Shown: piece by piece, positions 16,661-25,690 of the stretch
Position numbering within the stretch: position 1 is the stretch's first letter
Layout of the letters: every line of letters starts with the position of its first letter
NCBI RefSeq assembly: GCF_035998675.1
Contig: NZ_DASYHI010000016.1
Coordinates: 135,406 to 199,405, forward strand
DNA: 64,000 nt
Direction of reading: 5' to 3'
Source: Telluribacter sp035998675
GTDB taxonomy: Bacteria; Bacteroidota; Bacteroidia; Cytophagales; Spirosomataceae
Notes under the pieces: generated by a model
Told to the model about the DNA's origin: nothing
What the model saw: only the letters and a program-made list of their open reading frames with translations
Databases searched by the model: none
Program-made: the position numbers and the translations under genes

Positions 16661-17713
16661 ATGAATATACTGGAAGAAGTACGGAAAGTGGACCTGCTTC
16701 GGGTGGTGCAGGACCTGGGGTTTGACATCCATCAGCACCGAAAGATTTTCTGTCCCTTTCACGAAGAAAAAACGCCCTCGCTGGTACTTTATCCGCAGAC
16801 CAACACCTACTACTGCTTTGGCTGCGGGAAGCGCGGCGACGTGGTCCATTTCTACGCGGCATTTACCCGGCAGGAATACAAATTGGCCATGCACGAGCTG
16901 GCTTATCATTATGTACCCGCTTACCTAAGAAAAGGTCCGCCCCCACCCAACCGTATCACCGCCCGGGCCGAAATACCGGCTGACTTCCTCCCCGACACCA
17001 AGGTTTATACTTACCAGCCGCTGCACACGGAGATTTACGAAGCCCTGAAAACCTATTGCGAATCGCAGCCCGAAACCAGCATTTCACAGGAAGCAAATGA
17101 GTACCTCCGGCAACGGGGCTTTTCGGACTACACCCTTCGGCGCTTTGGTATATTTGTAATAAAAGACTACCATTCGGCCAGCTATTTTCTGCGCTCTCAA
17201 TTCGCCACGGCCGACCTGCGCGACTCTGGCCTGTACAACGAGAAAGACAACCTGATTTTTTATAAACACGCCATCATTATACCCTACTACCAAAACGAAA
17301 AGCTGGTGTATCTACAGGGGCGGGTGATTGGCCGCCCAGAGGACAAAACGCCGCGTTACCAGTTTCTGAACGGGGTACCTATCTCCTTATTTAACGGTGA
17401 TATGCTGCGCAAGGTACGAACCGGACGCACCGTGTACCTGACCGAGGGAGCCTTTGACTGCATGACCCTGGTCCAGCAGGGACACCCGGCGGTAAGTCTG
17501 GGAAGTGTCACCCTGTTCAAAAAGGAGTGGGCAAAACTGTTTCAGCGGTTTGAAATCTGCTTCTGGTTCGACAACGACCCGGCTGGTCAGCACGCGGTCA
17601 AAGCCTACCGCGACATATTTGAAGGAGCGGGACTAAGTACCTACTCGCGAACCGTAAAAGATGGCTTTAAAGATATAAATGAGTACTTTACCCGTAGGGA
17701 TCAGGAGGAATAA
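16661..17713 (+). CDS. Short DnaG-like primase (CHC2 zinc finger plus Toprim)
   Basis: The protein has 350 residues from MNILEEVRKV. The N-terminal zinc ribbon has Cys31, His34, Cys52 and Cys55 (CPFHEEKTPS, YYCFGCGKRGD). The centre has the primase core step LQGRVIGR (around 218-225). The Toprim domain has TEGAFDCM (Glu262) and FDNDPAG (Asp304, Asp306), the metal-binding acids. It lacks the C-terminal helicase-binding domain of DnaG, which is usually about 600 residues or more, so it is probably not the replicative primase. Such proteins occur on mobile elements and also as chromosomal extra copies; no mobile genes adjoin it here. Its stop codon directly abuts the stop of the convergent ktrA gene. 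The product may synthesise primers; its role is unknown. Confidence 0.85.
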   Translation: MNILEEVRKVDLLRVVQDLGFDIHQHRKIFCPFHEEKTPSLVLYPQTNTYYCFGCGKRGDVVHFYAAFTRQEYKLAMHELAYHYVPAYLRKGPPPPNRITARAEIPADFLPDTKVYTYQPLHTEIYEALKTYCESQPETSISQEANEYLRQRGFSDYTLRRFGIFVIKDYHSASYFLRSQFATADLRDSGLYNEKDNLIFYKHAIIIPYYQNEKLVYLQGRVIGRPEDKTPRYQFLNGVPISLFNGDMLRKVRTGRTVYLTEGAFDCMTLVQQGHPAVSLGSVTLFKKEWAKLFQRFEICFWFDNDPAGQHAVKAYRDIFEGAGLSTYSRTVKDGFKDINEYFTRRDQEE

Positions 17714-18397
17714 CTACCTGGAAAGTATCTTTTTTAGTTCTTTTACATTCCCGATCAGGATCAAATGGTCGCCGGGCTGTAGTTCTTTATCCGGATGCAC
17801 ATCCAGTTCCAGCTTTTTTACCTTGCGCGAGTGGCCCAGCAAACTCTTCTCGTTCTCAACGTGTACATAGGCCACTACTTTGAGGCTCTTGGAACTGGAA
17901 AAGCCCGTTTCCGACAATCGCTGGTAGTAAAATCGCTGCGGAATCCGTAACTCAAGCATGGCCGATTCGTCGCATATTTCGTAGGAATTCTCCACCTGAG
18001 GGATGGTCAGCCGTTTGGCAACTTTTTCGGCCGAATCCTGCTCGGGTAGCAGTAGTTCGTCTACACCCAACGCCTCAATCACCGTTCGGTGGGTGTCATT
18101 AAAGGCCCGGCCAATCAGTTTCTTGACCTTCATTTGTTTTAACAGGGCCGTAACCAGTACGGAGGCCGCGAAGTCTTCCCCAATGGCCACTACCACAATA
18201 TCCATTTCCGTCAGGGGTAGGGAATTCAGGTTGTGAACATCCGTACAGTCCATGGCTACGGTATGGGTAATCCGGTTTTTAAAGGCTTCTACCTTACTCA
18301 TATTTATGTCAGCCCCTATCACTTCATGCCCCATAGACGTTAGCTTCACCGAAAGCGTAGCCCCAAAATTACCAAGACCTACTATAAAGAATTTCAT
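17714..18397 (-). CDS. Potassium uptake regulatory protein (KtrA/TrkA family)
   Basis: The protein has 227 residues. The N-terminal RCK/Rossmann domain begins KFFIVGLGNFGATLSVKL, with the nucleotide-binding GxGxxG pattern, and includes IVVVAIGEDFAASV. The C-terminal part is a TrkA-C domain ending LQPGDHLILIGNVKELKKI. KtrA rings bind ATP/ADP or NAD(H) on the cytoplasmic side and gate the KtrB channel subunit. That partner is the next gene upstream, 60 bases away on the same strand, so the two probably form an operon. Confidence 0.92.
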   Translation of the reverse strand: MKFFIVGLGNFGATLSVKLTSMGHEVIGADINMSKVEAFKNRITHTVAMDCTDVHNLNSLPLTEMDIVVVAIGEDFAASVLVTALLKQMKVKKLIGRAFNDTHRTVIEALGVDELLLPEQDSAEKVAKRLTIPQVENSYEICDESAMLELRIPQRFYYQRLSETGFSSSKSLKVVAYVHVENEKSLLGHSRKVKKLELDVHPDKELQPGDHLILIGNVKELKKILSR

Positions 18398-18457
18398 ATA
18401 AACCAGGTACAGAAAAGTACTATTTTTAGTAAAACGAATGGGCTCAGTTTACTGTTA

Positions 18458-20257
18458 TCAACTGATAAAGATAGTTTCGCTGGGGTAATGGTAATTTGTT
18501 GCGCGCGCCCTTCTCACAAAGGCTACAAACAAAGTAAAGGTACCTACCCGCCCCAGAAACATGACTACGACCAGTACCATTTTGGAGGTATCTGACAGCA
18601 TGGGGGTAATCCCCAGAGTAAGACCCACGGTACTAAAAGCCGAAAAACACTCAAACGCCACATTTATCAGCCGCCTTTCCGGTTCCAGTACGGTAATAAT
18701 GAGTATGGCCGGCCCGATGACCAACAGGGAAAGCATAATAATTGAAAAAGCCCGGCGAACCGAATCATTGGAGATTTGTCTGCGCCGGATTTCCAGGCGA
18801 TCCTGTCCACTGGCCAAACTAAACACATTCAGAATGGCAATAGCGAAGGTAGAGGTTTTGATACCTCCCCCGGTGGAGGCCGGTGAGGCTCCAATCCACA
18901 TCAGGAGCAGGTAAACCAGGATGGTAGCTGGCTGCAGGATGGTGGTATCGAAGGAATTGAAACCAGCCGTTCGGGGCGTAACCGACGCAAAGAAGGCCGT
19001 GACCAATTTACCTCCCCAGGTTTCATGCTCAAATAGTAAACCATAGTACTCGGTTATTAAAACGCTTACAAATCCGGCTAGTAATAAGAACATGGTAGTA
19101 GTAAGCACAAGGTAGGTATTGGCACTTAAGGTGCGGGGCAGGTGACTAAAGGACCGGTGGTACCGGACCCGGCCGAAGAGCTGGTTAAACCAGAACTTTA
19201 TGTATTGATAAAAGTCTACTACTATTGGGTACCCGAGTCCACCCACAATTACCAGTACGCATATTACCAGCTGAAAGTCATAATTCATCCTCAGTTCGGG
19301 GTTGTTGAGGCCGTCGGGGGTAATAGAAAATCCGGCATTACAAAAGGCAGAAACCGAATGAAAAATGGAAAACCGAAGGCGTTGGGCAGAATTATCGAAC
19401 AGGCCATCATCTACGGTAAGGTAAATCCCGATGGCCCCAATAGTTTCAACAAGCAGGGTAATAATAATAATCTGCATGAGTGACCGGAAGGTATCACTTA
19501 CCCGCTCAGCTGATACGTACTCCCGTAAGAACAGTTGGTTCTCCAGGGAAAAACCACCTTTGTAGATATACCCCAGAAAACTGGTAAAGGAGAGAATACC
19601 CAAGCCGCCCAGTTGAATCAGGCAAAGGATAAAAAACTTTCCCAGGCGGGTAAACTCCGTAGCCGTATCAAGGGTGGTGAGTCCGGTAACGCATACTGCG
19701 CTGAAGGAGGTAAAGAGGGCATCGGCAAATGATATACCGTGTACCGTGGCCCGGGGAAGCAGTAACAGGCCACAACCCATAAAAGCCAACAGAATAAAAC
19801 TAAGTACAAAGGCCAGGGCCGGGTTAAAACCCCGGGTATAAAAGGCCAGCACTTTGCGGGAAGTATCCAGCAAGATTAATACAAAACAAAGCAGCAGCCC
19901 CCCGTAGTAACTTATGGAGTTAAAGTCCGGGCTTCTCCTGATGACACTGTACTTATAAAGACAAAAGCAGGCCAGCAGAAAGGTCATCAACCATTGACCC
20001 CATCGTACCAGAGGGGTTGTAGGAGGAAATCGTAACGTGCGCAGGCCGGAGGTAATGGTGAAACTTACCAGGTACAGCAGGTAGAAACTGGCAAAGTATA
20101 TATATCTGATTACGTGCGGGAAACCCACATCGTATACCACCAACAGAAATACAAAAAGGCCGACGTAAAAGGAAATATTTTCAAAAAGACCGTGCAGTCT
20201 TTTTAAGAGTCTGTTTTTTACATTCTGAAAATTCCAGTAGAACCGCCTTGTATTCAT
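18458..20257 (-). CDS. Potassium uptake channel subunit (KtrB/TrkH family)
   Basis: The protein has 599 residues with many membrane helices. The four pore-loop filter sequences of the SKT superfamily are visible: SAVCVTGLTTLD, SAFCNAGFSI, PRTAGFNSFD and STVGLTLG. About 150 residues of extra membrane segments precede the first repeat, so it is longer than a typical roughly 450-residue KtrB. It imports potassium through the inner membrane, driven by membrane potential and sodium or protons, and is gated by the KtrA-type protein downstream. Confidence 0.93.
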   Translation of the reverse strand: MNTRRFYWNFQNVKNRLLKRLHGLFENISFYVGLFVFLLVVYDVGFPHVIRYIYFASFYLLYLVSFTITSGLRTLRFPPTTPLVRWGQWLMTFLLACFCLYKYSVIRRSPDFNSISYYGGLLLCFVLILLDTSRKVLAFYTRGFNPALAFVLSFILLAFMGCGLLLLPRATVHGISFADALFTSFSAVCVTGLTTLDTATEFTRLGKFFILCLIQLGGLGILSFTSFLGYIYKGGFSLENQLFLREYVSAERVSDTFRSLMQIIIITLLVETIGAIGIYLTVDDGLFDNSAQRLRFSIFHSVSAFCNAGFSITPDGLNNPELRMNYDFQLVICVLVIVGGLGYPIVVDFYQYIKFWFNQLFGRVRYHRSFSHLPRTLSANTYLVLTTTMFLLLAGFVSVLITEYYGLLFEHETWGGKLVTAFFASVTPRTAGFNSFDTTILQPATILVYLLLMWIGASPASTGGGIKTSTFAIAILNVFSLASGQDRLEIRRRQISNDSVRRAFSIIMLSLLVIGPAILIITVLEPERRLINVAFECFSAFSTVGLTLGITPMLSDTSKMVLVVVMFLGRVGTFTLFVAFVRRARATNYHYPSETIFIS

Positions 20258-20329
20258 AAAGATTGGCTACCCAGTCGTGCCGGTAATATACAAAAGTAAA
20301 AATCTAAAATACAAAAGAGCCTCTACTAC

Positions 20330-21259
20330 CTACCACCACGCCTCGTACCCCGGGGTAGGCTGCCAGGTACTTTTAGGCTCAAAATAGTTCCAAACCAAGC
20401 TGGAAACGGTCCGCAGTAGTACGTAGCCGGCATTGTCCCGCACCCACCGCTCATCCTGCTGGTTTTTGGTAGTGATACAAAGTACATAGTCGCCGTGGGG
20501 AGCATGTACCAGCAGTACCTCCGACTTCGCCTGGTTAACGGTCCCGTTCTTGGAGGCTACTTTAATATGGGGTGGTAGTTGCGACAAAGACTCACCGTCC
20601 CAGAACTGCCGACCCAGGTACCGGTACATGCGGTCGCTAAGGTCGGGGCGAATAGCCCGCCCCTGCCGAATCATGACCATGAGTTCGGCCATTTCACGCG
20701 GGGTGGTCTGGCCCCAGCCGTACCGGCTTCGGGCTGGCTCGCGGCCGGGCGTACGGGAGTTAACGCGCGTATGGACAAACCCCCGGCCTTCCAGCCACTG
20801 GTTGATAGCGGTACCTCCTCCGGCCAGGCCCTGAAGCCACAGGCTTCCGGTATTGTCGCTGAAGGTAGTCATCAGCATAAGTACGTAGCTCAGGGGAATG
20901 CGGGTACTATCCTTGAGCGAGCCCACCATCCCGTCGTCATACTTGAGCGAATCGCGGTAAACCAGGGTTTGCTGGTAGCTCAGTTCGCCCCTGCTTATTT
21001 TATCAAAAAGTCCACACAGGATAGGTACCTTCACCATACTGGCCGTCGGAAACACCGTATCTGCTTTAATCTCCACCACCCGGTTGGTTTTCAGGTGGCG
21101 TACATACACGCCCACCTCCCCCTGAAAGCCCCGGAGGGCGGCCTCAATTTTTTGGGTCAATTCTTTATCGGTCCGGGTCTTTCCGGCCGCCGATGGCTGG
21201 GCCAGCGCCAGGGTACCTGGGTACAGCAGGAAAATTAAATGCAGGAGGATTTTCTTCAT
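20330..21259 (-). CDS. Class A beta-lactamase-like serine hydrolase
   Basis: The protein has 309 residues with a signal peptide ending LALAQ. The class A fold is shown by the S-x-x-K motif SMVK (Ser74, Lys77) and the SDN loop (134-136). The region RTPGREPARSRYGWGQTTP corresponds to the omega loop. Glu174 in REP could be the general base (Ambler 166), but the residue aligned with Asn170 would be Ser. The third box reads KNG (237-239) where class A enzymes have K-T/S-G. It may therefore hydrolyse beta-lactams weakly, or be a related periplasmic serine hydrolase. A GNAT gene lies 12 bases upstream on the same strand. Confidence 0.8.
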   Translation of the reverse strand: MKKILLHLIFLLYPGTLALAQPSAAGKTRTDKELTQKIEAALRGFQGEVGVYVRHLKTNRVVEIKADTVFPTASMVKVPILCGLFDKISRGELSYQQTLVYRDSLKYDDGMVGSLKDSTRIPLSYVLMLMTTFSDNTGSLWLQGLAGGGTAINQWLEGRGFVHTRVNSRTPGREPARSRYGWGQTTPREMAELMVMIRQGRAIRPDLSDRMYRYLGRQFWDGESLSQLPPHIKVASKNGTVNQAKSEVLLVHAPHGDYVLCITTKNQQDERWVRDNAGYVLLRTVSSLVWNYFEPKSTWQPTPGYEAWW

Positions 21260-21271
21260 GGTAGTAGGGTA

Positions 21272-21745
21272 TTACAATTCCCGCTCAAAGTACTTTACCC
21301 CTTCGTAAGGGTTGAAATTATAGGGTACCGTTTCCCGAAAATCAAAGGAAGTATACAGACCAACCGCATTGGGCATTTTGTAGCCAATGGTATCGAGCTT
21401 GATGGTTCGGTAGTGCATGCTGCGCGCGCTGTGTAGCAGACGGGTCATTAGCGCCTTGCCAACCCCCTGCCCCCGGTACTGGGGCCGAATGTACATACGC
21501 TTAATTTCACAGGTCCAATCATTTTCGATGCGACGTAGTCCCGCACACCCCACGTACTGCCCCTGGTCCTCCACCAGAAACAAACAGCCAACGGGCGGCC
21601 CGTACATGGTAGGCAGGATTTCCAACTCATCGTCGAAGTTCTGAAACTGCAGGTCAAAATCAAGGGAAGCGGCGTATTCTTTGAAAAGGGCAATGGCCGC
21701 CAGGTACTGCTCCTGGCTGGTGGCTTCCATTATTTCACAATTCAT
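21272..21745 (-). CDS. GNAT-family N-acetyltransferase
   Basis: The start at ATG 21745 gives 157 residues; an upstream TTG and a downstream ATG (21730) are alternatives. The acetyl-CoA binding motif A is clear (IKRMYIRPQYRGQGVGKALM, with Q/R-x-x-G-x-G/A), and the C-terminus has the usual beta strands (GLYTSFDFRETVPYNFNPYEGVKYFER). The substrate is not predictable. It ends 12 bases before the beta-lactamase-like gene and may share its transcript. Confidence 0.88.
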   Translation of the reverse strand: MNCEIMEATSQEQYLAAIALFKEYAASLDFDLQFQNFDDELEILPTMYGPPVGCLFLVEDQGQYVGCAGLRRIENDWTCEIKRMYIRPQYRGQGVGKALMTRLLHSARSMHYRTIKLDTIGYKMPNAVGLYTSFDFRETVPYNFNPYEGVKYFEREL

Positions 21746-21923
21746 TCGTATCAATGCTAATTGTTCTATAAATAGGTATTCTTACAAATCCTCCGGCTGA
21801 CTTTCCTGATCCGCAAAAGACTCGGTTTCCATTTTTTATCAAAAAAATCGGAGCATAAGGAGTTGTAAAGGTACCTTGTCTGCTTTATACTGAATAGAAT
21901 TACAACTAAAATTAAATGTAAGC

Positions 21924-23069
21924 ATGAAAAAAATCTGCCTCCTTTTTCTTTGTATTCTTTTCACCGGTAGCTCCTGGGCCCAAACAAGCGCGACGGGCCG
22001 CTGGAGTACCGAAAAAGCAACCGCCTGGTACCAGAAACAACCCTGGCTGTTTGGCTCCAACTACAACCCGGCCTCCGCTATTAACCAGCTTGAGATGTTT
22101 CAGGCCGATAGCTTTGACCCCGCTACCATTGACAAGGAACTGGCCTGGGCCGAGGCCCTGGGGGTGAATACCGCCCGGGTTTACCTGCACGACCTATTAT
22201 GGCAGGACCCCCAGGGTTTTACCAAACGGCTCGACCAGTTTCTTGGTATCTGTGCCAAACACAAAATTCGTCCCATGCTGGTTCTTTTTGACTCGTGCTG
22301 GGACCCGCACCCGGCTTTGGGCAAACAACGGGAACCGCAGGCGGGCATTCATAACTCGGGCTGGATGCAAAGCCCCGGTGCCGACGCCCTGACGGATGTA
22401 TCACAGTACCCCCGGCTGGAAGCCTACGTCAAAGGCGTGGTAGGGGCTTTCAAAAATGACCCCCGTATCCTGATGTGGGACCTTTGGAATGAACCCGACA
22501 ACACCAATGGCAACAGCTACGGAAAAAACCATCTGAATCGGGAGCCTGCCAATAAAGTAGCCATTGTTACCCGGCTATTGCCGGATGTGTACCAATGGGC
22601 GCGTTCGGTGAATCCGGTCCAGCCGCTGTCGTCGGGAATCTGGATTTTCAGTAAAGACCGCGACATGAGTAAGCCCGAAAACTGGACGCCCATGGAAAAG
22701 GTACAGATTACTTATTCGGATATTATCACCTTTCACCACTACTCCGACGTTGAATCCTTTGAGCGGGTGGTGAAAGAGTTAAAAACCCTGAACCGTCCCC
22801 TGATTTGCACAGAATTTATGGCGCGTGGGGCCAATAGCCGGTTCCAGACGCACCTGCCGGTAGCTAAACAATATAACGTAGGAATGATTAACTGGGGATT
22901 TGTAGTCGGAAAAACCCAGACTCACCTGCCCTGGGACAGCTGGCAAAACCCTTACGTCAACGGACGCGAACCGGCGGTCTGGTTTCACGAAATTCTGAAA
23001 CCCGACGGTAGTCCCATTGATGCGGAAGAGGTAACAGCTATTAAAAAGGCCACGGGTAAAACCAAATAA
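21924..23069 (+). CDS. Secreted GH5-like glycoside hydrolase (cellulase-family fold)
   Basis: The protein has 381 residues with a signal peptide ending TGSSWAQ. The body is a clan-A TIM barrel: WLFGSNYNPASAINQLEM near the start, NTARVYLHDLLWQ, and the proton-donor motif WDLWNEPDN. The probable nucleophile Glu is in LICTEFMARG. Many Bacteroidota homologues are annotated as 1,4-beta-xylanase or cellulase, but the true substrate is uncertain. It is expected to act in the periplasm or outside the cell; no T9SS sorting domain is visible at the C-terminus. It stands alone, not inside a polysaccharide locus. Confidence 0.82.
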   Translation: MKKICLLFLCILFTGSSWAQTSATGRWSTEKATAWYQKQPWLFGSNYNPASAINQLEMFQADSFDPATIDKELAWAEALGVNTARVYLHDLLWQDPQGFTKRLDQFLGICAKHKIRPMLVLFDSCWDPHPALGKQREPQAGIHNSGWMQSPGADALTDVSQYPRLEAYVKGVVGAFKNDPRILMWDLWNEPDNTNGNSYGKNHLNREPANKVAIVTRLLPDVYQWARSVNPVQPLSSGIWIFSKDRDMSKPENWTPMEKVQITYSDIITFHHYSDVESFERVVKELKTLNRPLICTEFMARGANSRFQTHLPVAKQYNVGMINWGFVVGKTQTHLPWDSWQNPYVNGREPAVWFHEILKPDGSPIDAEEVTAIKKATGKTK

Positions 23070-23097
23070 AGAAAACACTTTACCGGAAGTACTTTAC

Positions 23098-23134
23098 AAA
23101 TAAAGGCGGCTCATCAGATGAGCCGCCTTTATTT
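23098..23134. terminator. Bidirectional terminator between the hydrolase and desaturase genes
   Basis: AAATAAAGGCGGCTCATC (23098-23115) and its exact reverse complement (23117-23134) flank a single A. It separates convergent genes and has A/T-rich flanks on both sides. Confidence 0.9.
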
Positions 23135-23157
23135 GTGTTTATTTTTCGGATAAATAC

Positions 23158-24144
23158 CTACCGGCTAATCCAGCTGAATTCGTAGTCAAGCTGGGGTACT
23201 CGGGTACGCTCGGCCACCCGGCGCAAGCGAGCCGACAAACCCATGAGGTAGTCGCGGGCCCGCTCGGCAGTGGCGTTCAGGTCCCGGACCTTGTCAATTT
23301 CCCAGTCTTGGATCAATGAATCAAAAATATCAATGTAGTCGTTGGTGGTATACACTCCCAAACGCTGGGCGGCATCGGAAAAATGGGAGAAAGTATTACC
23401 AATTTTCACACCCGACTCGCGCAGGAAGTGGGCCGGCATAACAATCTTTTTCTTCATCATATCTTCCAGAGCCAGCATCATTTCGGAGGGGTCTACCTCA
23501 AAAATCCGGCTTACAAAGGCTTTGTAAGCTTTGGCGTGCCGTAATTCGTCGGAGGCAATAATCCCACAAATTTTGGACAGGTGGGGGTTGCCGTATTGTT
23601 TGGCCAGGGTGGCGGTTCGACGGTGCGAAACGTTGGTTGCCAGCTCCTGGAAAGAGGTATAAACAAAATTACGGTAAGGATCGCGGCCGGTCTGAATATC
23701 AAATCCGTCCGAAATCAGGTACTGGGTCGACACCTCCATGGCGTGCATATCTACCCGACCCGACAGGTACAGGTACTTGTTGAGCAGGTCGCCGTGGCGG
23801 TTCTCCTCGGCGGTCCAGTTGCGCACCCACTTGGCCCAGCCCTGGGGTTCATTCATCTGGTCAATACCAACGACGTCCATCAGCCACGACTCATAGGTAG
23901 GTAGGGCTTCTTCGGTAATGGTATCGCCAATCAGGACCGCCAGGTAGTCGTACGGCAAATCACGGCAGCTTTCCTGGAGCAGCTTTACTTCACTAAAAAA
24001 ATCTTCTCTGGTTGAGTCAGGCAATAGGTCCGAAGGCTGCCAGTATTGCTCAATGGGTTTAAGATATTCGTCAATGAGCGCGTCTAATTTGGTGCCTATG
24101 AACCTCATCACCTCAAGGCGCGACGCTGTTAGTTCCGTTTGCAT
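23158..24144 (-). CDS. Acyl-ACP desaturase (stearoyl-ACP delta-9 desaturase family)
   Basis: The protein has 328 residues. It is a soluble diiron enzyme that introduces a double bond into acyl chains bound to acyl carrier protein, using oxygen. The metal ligands sit in the two E/D-E-x-R-H motifs: WTAEENRHGD and ASDELRHAKAY. The block EEALPTYESWLMDV and the SFQELATNVSHRRTA segment also match the family. It would supply monounsaturated fatty acids for membranes. The divergent neighbour is a PlsC-type acyltransferase, another lipid gene. The shared 127-base upstream region contains AAGTACTT at 24192-24199. Confidence 0.93.
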   Translation of the reverse strand: MQTELTASRLEVMRFIGTKLDALIDEYLKPIEQYWQPSDLLPDSTREDFFSEVKLLQESCRDLPYDYLAVLIGDTITEEALPTYESWLMDVVGIDQMNEPQGWAKWVRNWTAEENRHGDLLNKYLYLSGRVDMHAMEVSTQYLISDGFDIQTGRDPYRNFVYTSFQELATNVSHRRTATLAKQYGNPHLSKICGIIASDELRHAKAYKAFVSRIFEVDPSEMMLALEDMMKKKIVMPAHFLRESGVKIGNTFSHFSDAAQRLGVYTTNDYIDIFDSLIQDWEIDKVRDLNATAERARDYLMGLSARLRRVAERTRVPQLDYEFSWISR

Positions 24145-24271
24145 ACTGTATTATTTAAAGAAATGGTAATTGCTGTACAAAGTAATATATTAAGTACTTA
24201 AGATAAGCAAAAATTGTGGCATTTAGTAATACAATCTCTTTTCCCTTATTTTCGCACAAAATTTAACCCGA

Positions 24272-25018
24272 ATGAAAAAAGCGCTTGACTACATTCTGAG
24301 TAGCATTTATTTGCTCTATTTTGGCCTAATGCTTTTATTTTTTCATGTATACCAGGTAGTCGCCTACAATGTTTTTGGTAAAAAAGCGCATAAGCGGTCC
24401 GTTGATCATTTCAACTTTATGCTTACGTACGGCTGGTACCTGACCGGGGCTGGTATCCACTTCAATAACCGTACCCAGCTTCCGGACAACCGCCCCCTGA
24501 TATTCACCCCCAACCACCAGAGTACTTTTGATATTCCGGGACTTATTTGGTTTCTCCGTAAGTACCATCCGCTGTTTGTTTCAAAAATAGAACTGGCCAG
24601 GGGTATTCCCGGGATTTCTTACAATCTGCGCAAAAGCGGCGCGGCCCTCATTGACCGAAAAGATGGTAAGCAGGCCATTGTGGAAATAGCCCGCCTCGGT
24701 AAATTTATTCAGGAAAACAACTTCTCGGCTGTTATATTTCCCGAAGGTACCCGCACTGCTTCGGCTGCCATGAAACCCTTTGCGGCGGGCGGCCTGGCCG
24801 CTTTGCTCAAAAAAGCACCCAACGCGCTGGTAGTACCCGTAGTTATTCGGGGTACCGGACGCTTCAACCCCAAGGGATTGTTTCCGCTTACCAGCTTCTC
24901 CAGACTCTCCTGGACGGTACTACCGGGGATAGAACCAGCCGGTAAAAAACCCGAGGAAATAGCCCAGATGGCCCAGGCTGCGATTCAGGCGGTTCTGGAT
25001 GAGGAATTCCGGAAATAA
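24272..25018 (+). CDS. 1-acyl-sn-glycerol-3-phosphate acyltransferase (PlsC family)
   Basis: The protein has 248 residues. An N-terminal hydrophobic helix (about residues 10-32) is followed by the H-x4-D active site NHQSTFD and the substrate-binding FPEGTRT motif. It transfers an acyl chain to lysophosphatidic acid at the cytoplasmic face of the inner membrane. It is divergent from the acyl-ACP desaturase gene, so both may shape membrane phospholipids. Confidence 0.92.
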   Translation: MKKALDYILSSIYLLYFGLMLLFFHVYQVVAYNVFGKKAHKRSVDHFNFMLTYGWYLTGAGIHFNNRTQLPDNRPLIFTPNHQSTFDIPGLIWFLRKYHPLFVSKIELARGIPGISYNLRKSGAALIDRKDGKQAIVEIARLGKFIQENNFSAVIFPEGTRTASAAMKPFAAGGLAALLKKAPNALVVPVVIRGTGRFNPKGLFPLTSFSRLSWTVLPGIEPAGKKPEEIAQMAQAAIQAVLDEEFRK

Positions 25019-25187
25019 TATTCTCCATCACTTATTAAAACCTGCTTTCCCGGCGGCGTGCCCGCCAGAAGTATCTGGTTGTGCCCGAAAAAGATTCTTC
25101 TCCTGATTAACAATTATTAACAAGCCTGCATTAAACCTTTCCCAAATAGGGGCCTCTAACCCACAAAACCCATAACAACTGTTAGCC

Positions 25188-25586
25188 ATGAAAAAAACCC
25201 TTATTCTGTCCGCATTGTTTCTCCTGGCTTTCACCGGAGTATTTGCCCAGCGTTACGAGTACCCAGGCCAGCGCTACCCCGCTTCCAACAACGACCGCCG
25301 CGACAGCTATGCCATCAATGACATGCAGCGGGAAGCCCGCCGCCGGATTGCCATGGGAATCGACAACGAAACCCTGTCCCCCGGGGAGGCTATTCGCCTG
25401 CTGGATGAGTACGACCGCATTCAGGCCCGCGAGCGCAAGTTTCGCTCGAACCGTAACCTGACCAACCGGGAAACCCGGGAGCTAACCAACGACCTTGAGA
25501 ATCTGCTCCGCAAGATCCGCTACGAAAACCGCGACGGCCAGCGGGCGGGGAACAACGCCCCACCGATGAACCGACGCGGCTGGTGA
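25188..25586 (+). CDS. Small secreted basic protein of unknown function
   Basis: The protein has 132 residues with a clear signal peptide ending GVFAQ. The mature part is hydrophilic and rich in Arg, Asn, Glu and Asp, mostly helical (DMQREARRRIAMGIDNETLSPGEAIRLLDEYDR), and it ends in a Pro/Arg tail. I do not recognise a named family. It is monocistronic, with its own terminator 33 bases downstream. Small Arg-rich periplasmic proteins of this kind are common in Cytophagales, but their roles are unknown. Confidence 0.75.
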   Translation: MKKTLILSALFLLAFTGVFAQRYEYPGQRYPASNNDRRDSYAINDMQREARRRIAMGIDNETLSPGEAIRLLDEYDRIQARERKFRSNRNLTNRETRELTNDLENLLRKIRYENRDGQRAGNNAPPMNRRGW

Positions 25587-25619
25587 ACATAGTTTAGTTG
25601 AAGGTTTAGGGTAGTTTAG

Positions 25620-25652
25620 AAAGCGTATGGCAGGTTGCCATACGCTTTTTTT
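25620..25652 (+). terminator. Terminator after the small secreted protein gene
   Basis: AAAGCGTATGGCA (25620-25632) pairs with TGCCATACGCTTT (25636-25648), followed by a T run to 25652. Confidence 0.9.
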
Positions 25653-25690
25653 GTTTCTAAGAAATATTTTTTCGTAGTCTGAAGGAAATT

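Noticed and set aside
20281..20329. Full promoter for ktrB
   Set aside because: TACTTTTG on the minus strand (20298-20291) matches the -7 pattern, but the nearest TTTG is only 13 bases upstream, so I did not call a complete promoter.
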